Source of the DNA: an uncultured Mycoplasmatota bacterium
GTDB taxonomy: Bacteria > Bacillota_I > Bacilli_A > RF39 > UBA660
Assembly: GCA_947572405.1 (NCBI GenBank)
Contig: CANPBV010000040.1
Coordinates: 1-12,820 of the forward strand
Reading direction: 5' to 3'
Length of the DNA stretch: 12,820 nucleotides
Each line of letters begins with the position of its first letter. Positions within the stretch are counted from its first letter, which is position 1. Below are positions 12,236-12,820 of this stretch, piece by piece. Both the position numbers and the translations under genes were made by a program. Under the pieces are notes generated by a model. It had not been told where the DNA came from and searched no databases. It saw nothing but the letters and a program-made list of their open reading frames with translations.

Positions 12236-12820
12236 CTCTTGATCTCCAAATAAATATATTAAATTTTGTGTTACTATAGTATGATGATATGTCAAAACTA
12301 TTTTGATATAATTTTTTAATTTCATGAATAATATTTAGCTTTACACTATTTCCAGATAAGCCTCTATAATAATATGATAATGCTCCAATCAAAATATCAT
12401 TAATTTGTAATATTGGTGCTTCATAAGATCTAATTGGCTGAACTTTTTTTATAGTTTTTTTATTTGTATCTGACATTTTAATTCTTAAATAATCAAGCAT
12501 TACTTGATGATAATAATATGAGTTTGTATCTTTTATATCAGGATATATATTATATGAATTGCCAGGAATAATAATATATTTTAACATATCGTAATATGCC
12601 TTATGATAAAAGTCGTTTTCAGTTTGATGATATTTTTCGTGATGCAATTTTGTCTTATCAATTACAATAGCTCTAAATTTTAAATCATCATTATTAAAGA
12701 AATAATTAATAATATCTAAATATAATTTTTCAGTTTTTTTATCAATCTTATTCCATTTTAATTCTATTGGTGTTAGTATAGATATATAGACACGAAAATT
12801 TGAAAGGAATGGTATAATAT
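12222..12820 (-). CDS. DUF3800 domain protein, N-terminus beyond the window
   Basis: The reading frame is open from the right edge to a TAA at 12222, giving 198 visible residues. The N-terminal motif with the YxDESG-type acidic residues lies outside the window. The visible part matches DUF3800: IELKWNKI, then DLKFRAIVIDKTKLHHEKY, FYHKAYYDMLKYII, and near the C-terminus APILQINDILIGALSYYYRG, whose Q and D are conserved. It ends in KFNIFIWRSR. The domain is thought to have an RNase H-like fold and probably nuclease activity, but its biology is unclear. It is found in accessory and defence-rich regions. It is translationally coupled to the nuclease candidate. Base composition here is clearly AT-richer: 12 of 60 bases are G or C in 12481-12540, against 24 of 60 in 3961-4020. 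Confidence 0.85.
   Translation of the reverse strand, partial: IIPFLSNFRVYISILTPIELKWNKIDKKTEKLYLDIINYFFNNDDLKFRAIVIDKTKLHHEKYHQTENDFYHKAYYDMLKYIIIPGNSYNIYPDIKDTNSYYYHQVMLDYLRIKMSDTNKKTIKKVQPIRSYEAPILQINDILIGALSYYYRGLSGNSVKLNIIHEIKKLYQNSFDISSYYSNTKFNIFIWRSRDDID

Noticed and set aside
11723..12647. Frameshifted single gene made of the DUF3800 and nuclease frames
   Set aside because: The DUF3800 part ends where the family usually ends (FNIFIWRSR). The second gene has its own ATG with GGAG at proper spacing, so a 14-base overlap of two intact genes explains the data better.
1..12820. CRISPR array, tRNA, rRNA or insertion sequence
   Set aside because: No regularly spaced repeats, no tRNA-like cloverleaf, no ribosomal RNA sequence and no transposase-like protein were seen on either strand.

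Overview
The window comes from a low-GC, endospore-forming Firmicute, probably a gut-type Bacilli or Erysipelotrichia-like lineage. The evidence is two dedicated sporulation genes (spoIIM, spoIVB), strong GGAGG-type ribosome sites, TTGACA/TATAAT-type promoters, and an AT-rich sequence. Nearly every gene is on the minus strand, so transcription runs from right to left. The species cannot be named from this sequence alone.

Layout from left to right. 1-460: no convincing gene, one plus-strand terminator-like hairpin. 461-2885: sporulation and envelope block: spoIIM, a 39-residue membrane peptide on the plus strand, mscL, spoIVB. 2892-4792: a compact housekeeping operon nusB-xseA-xseB (transcription antitermination factor and both exonuclease VII subunits). 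4793-5188: about 400 bases without a gene, holding a long imperfect inverted repeat and a possible decayed ORF. 5189-6190: a membrane-anchored MerR-type regulator co-transcribed with a UPF0145/YbjQ protein, behind a textbook MerR promoter (19-base spacer with a perfect dyad). 6199-8207: an operon of an EamA-type transporter, a membrane zinc-ribbon protein and a two-part YjbR/MmcQ protein. 8258-10476: dCMP deaminase, a DUF1848 protein with a C-terminal Cys-x3-Cys-x2-Cys motif, and a secreted membrane-tethered thioredoxin-fold protein. 10541-11437: a PEBP/YbhB-type protein and an unrecognised 139-residue protein.

11586-12820 is the most interesting part. A DUF3800 gene, cut by the right edge, overlaps by 14 bases a 170-residue gene whose C-terminal half resembles BECR-type (barnase/EndoU/colicin E5-D/RelE-like) nucleases. 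Facing them on the plus strand is a strong promoter (TTGACT, 17 bases, extended TACAAT). Its predicted start falls exactly on the first base of an 11-pair hairpin, followed by a second 9-pair hairpin. This looks like a small structured RNA next to a DUF3800-nuclease pair. It suggests an RNA-linked toxin-antitoxin or phage-defence cassette, visibly AT-richer than the core genes to its left. The two-protein, one-RNA combination is an inference from this sequence.
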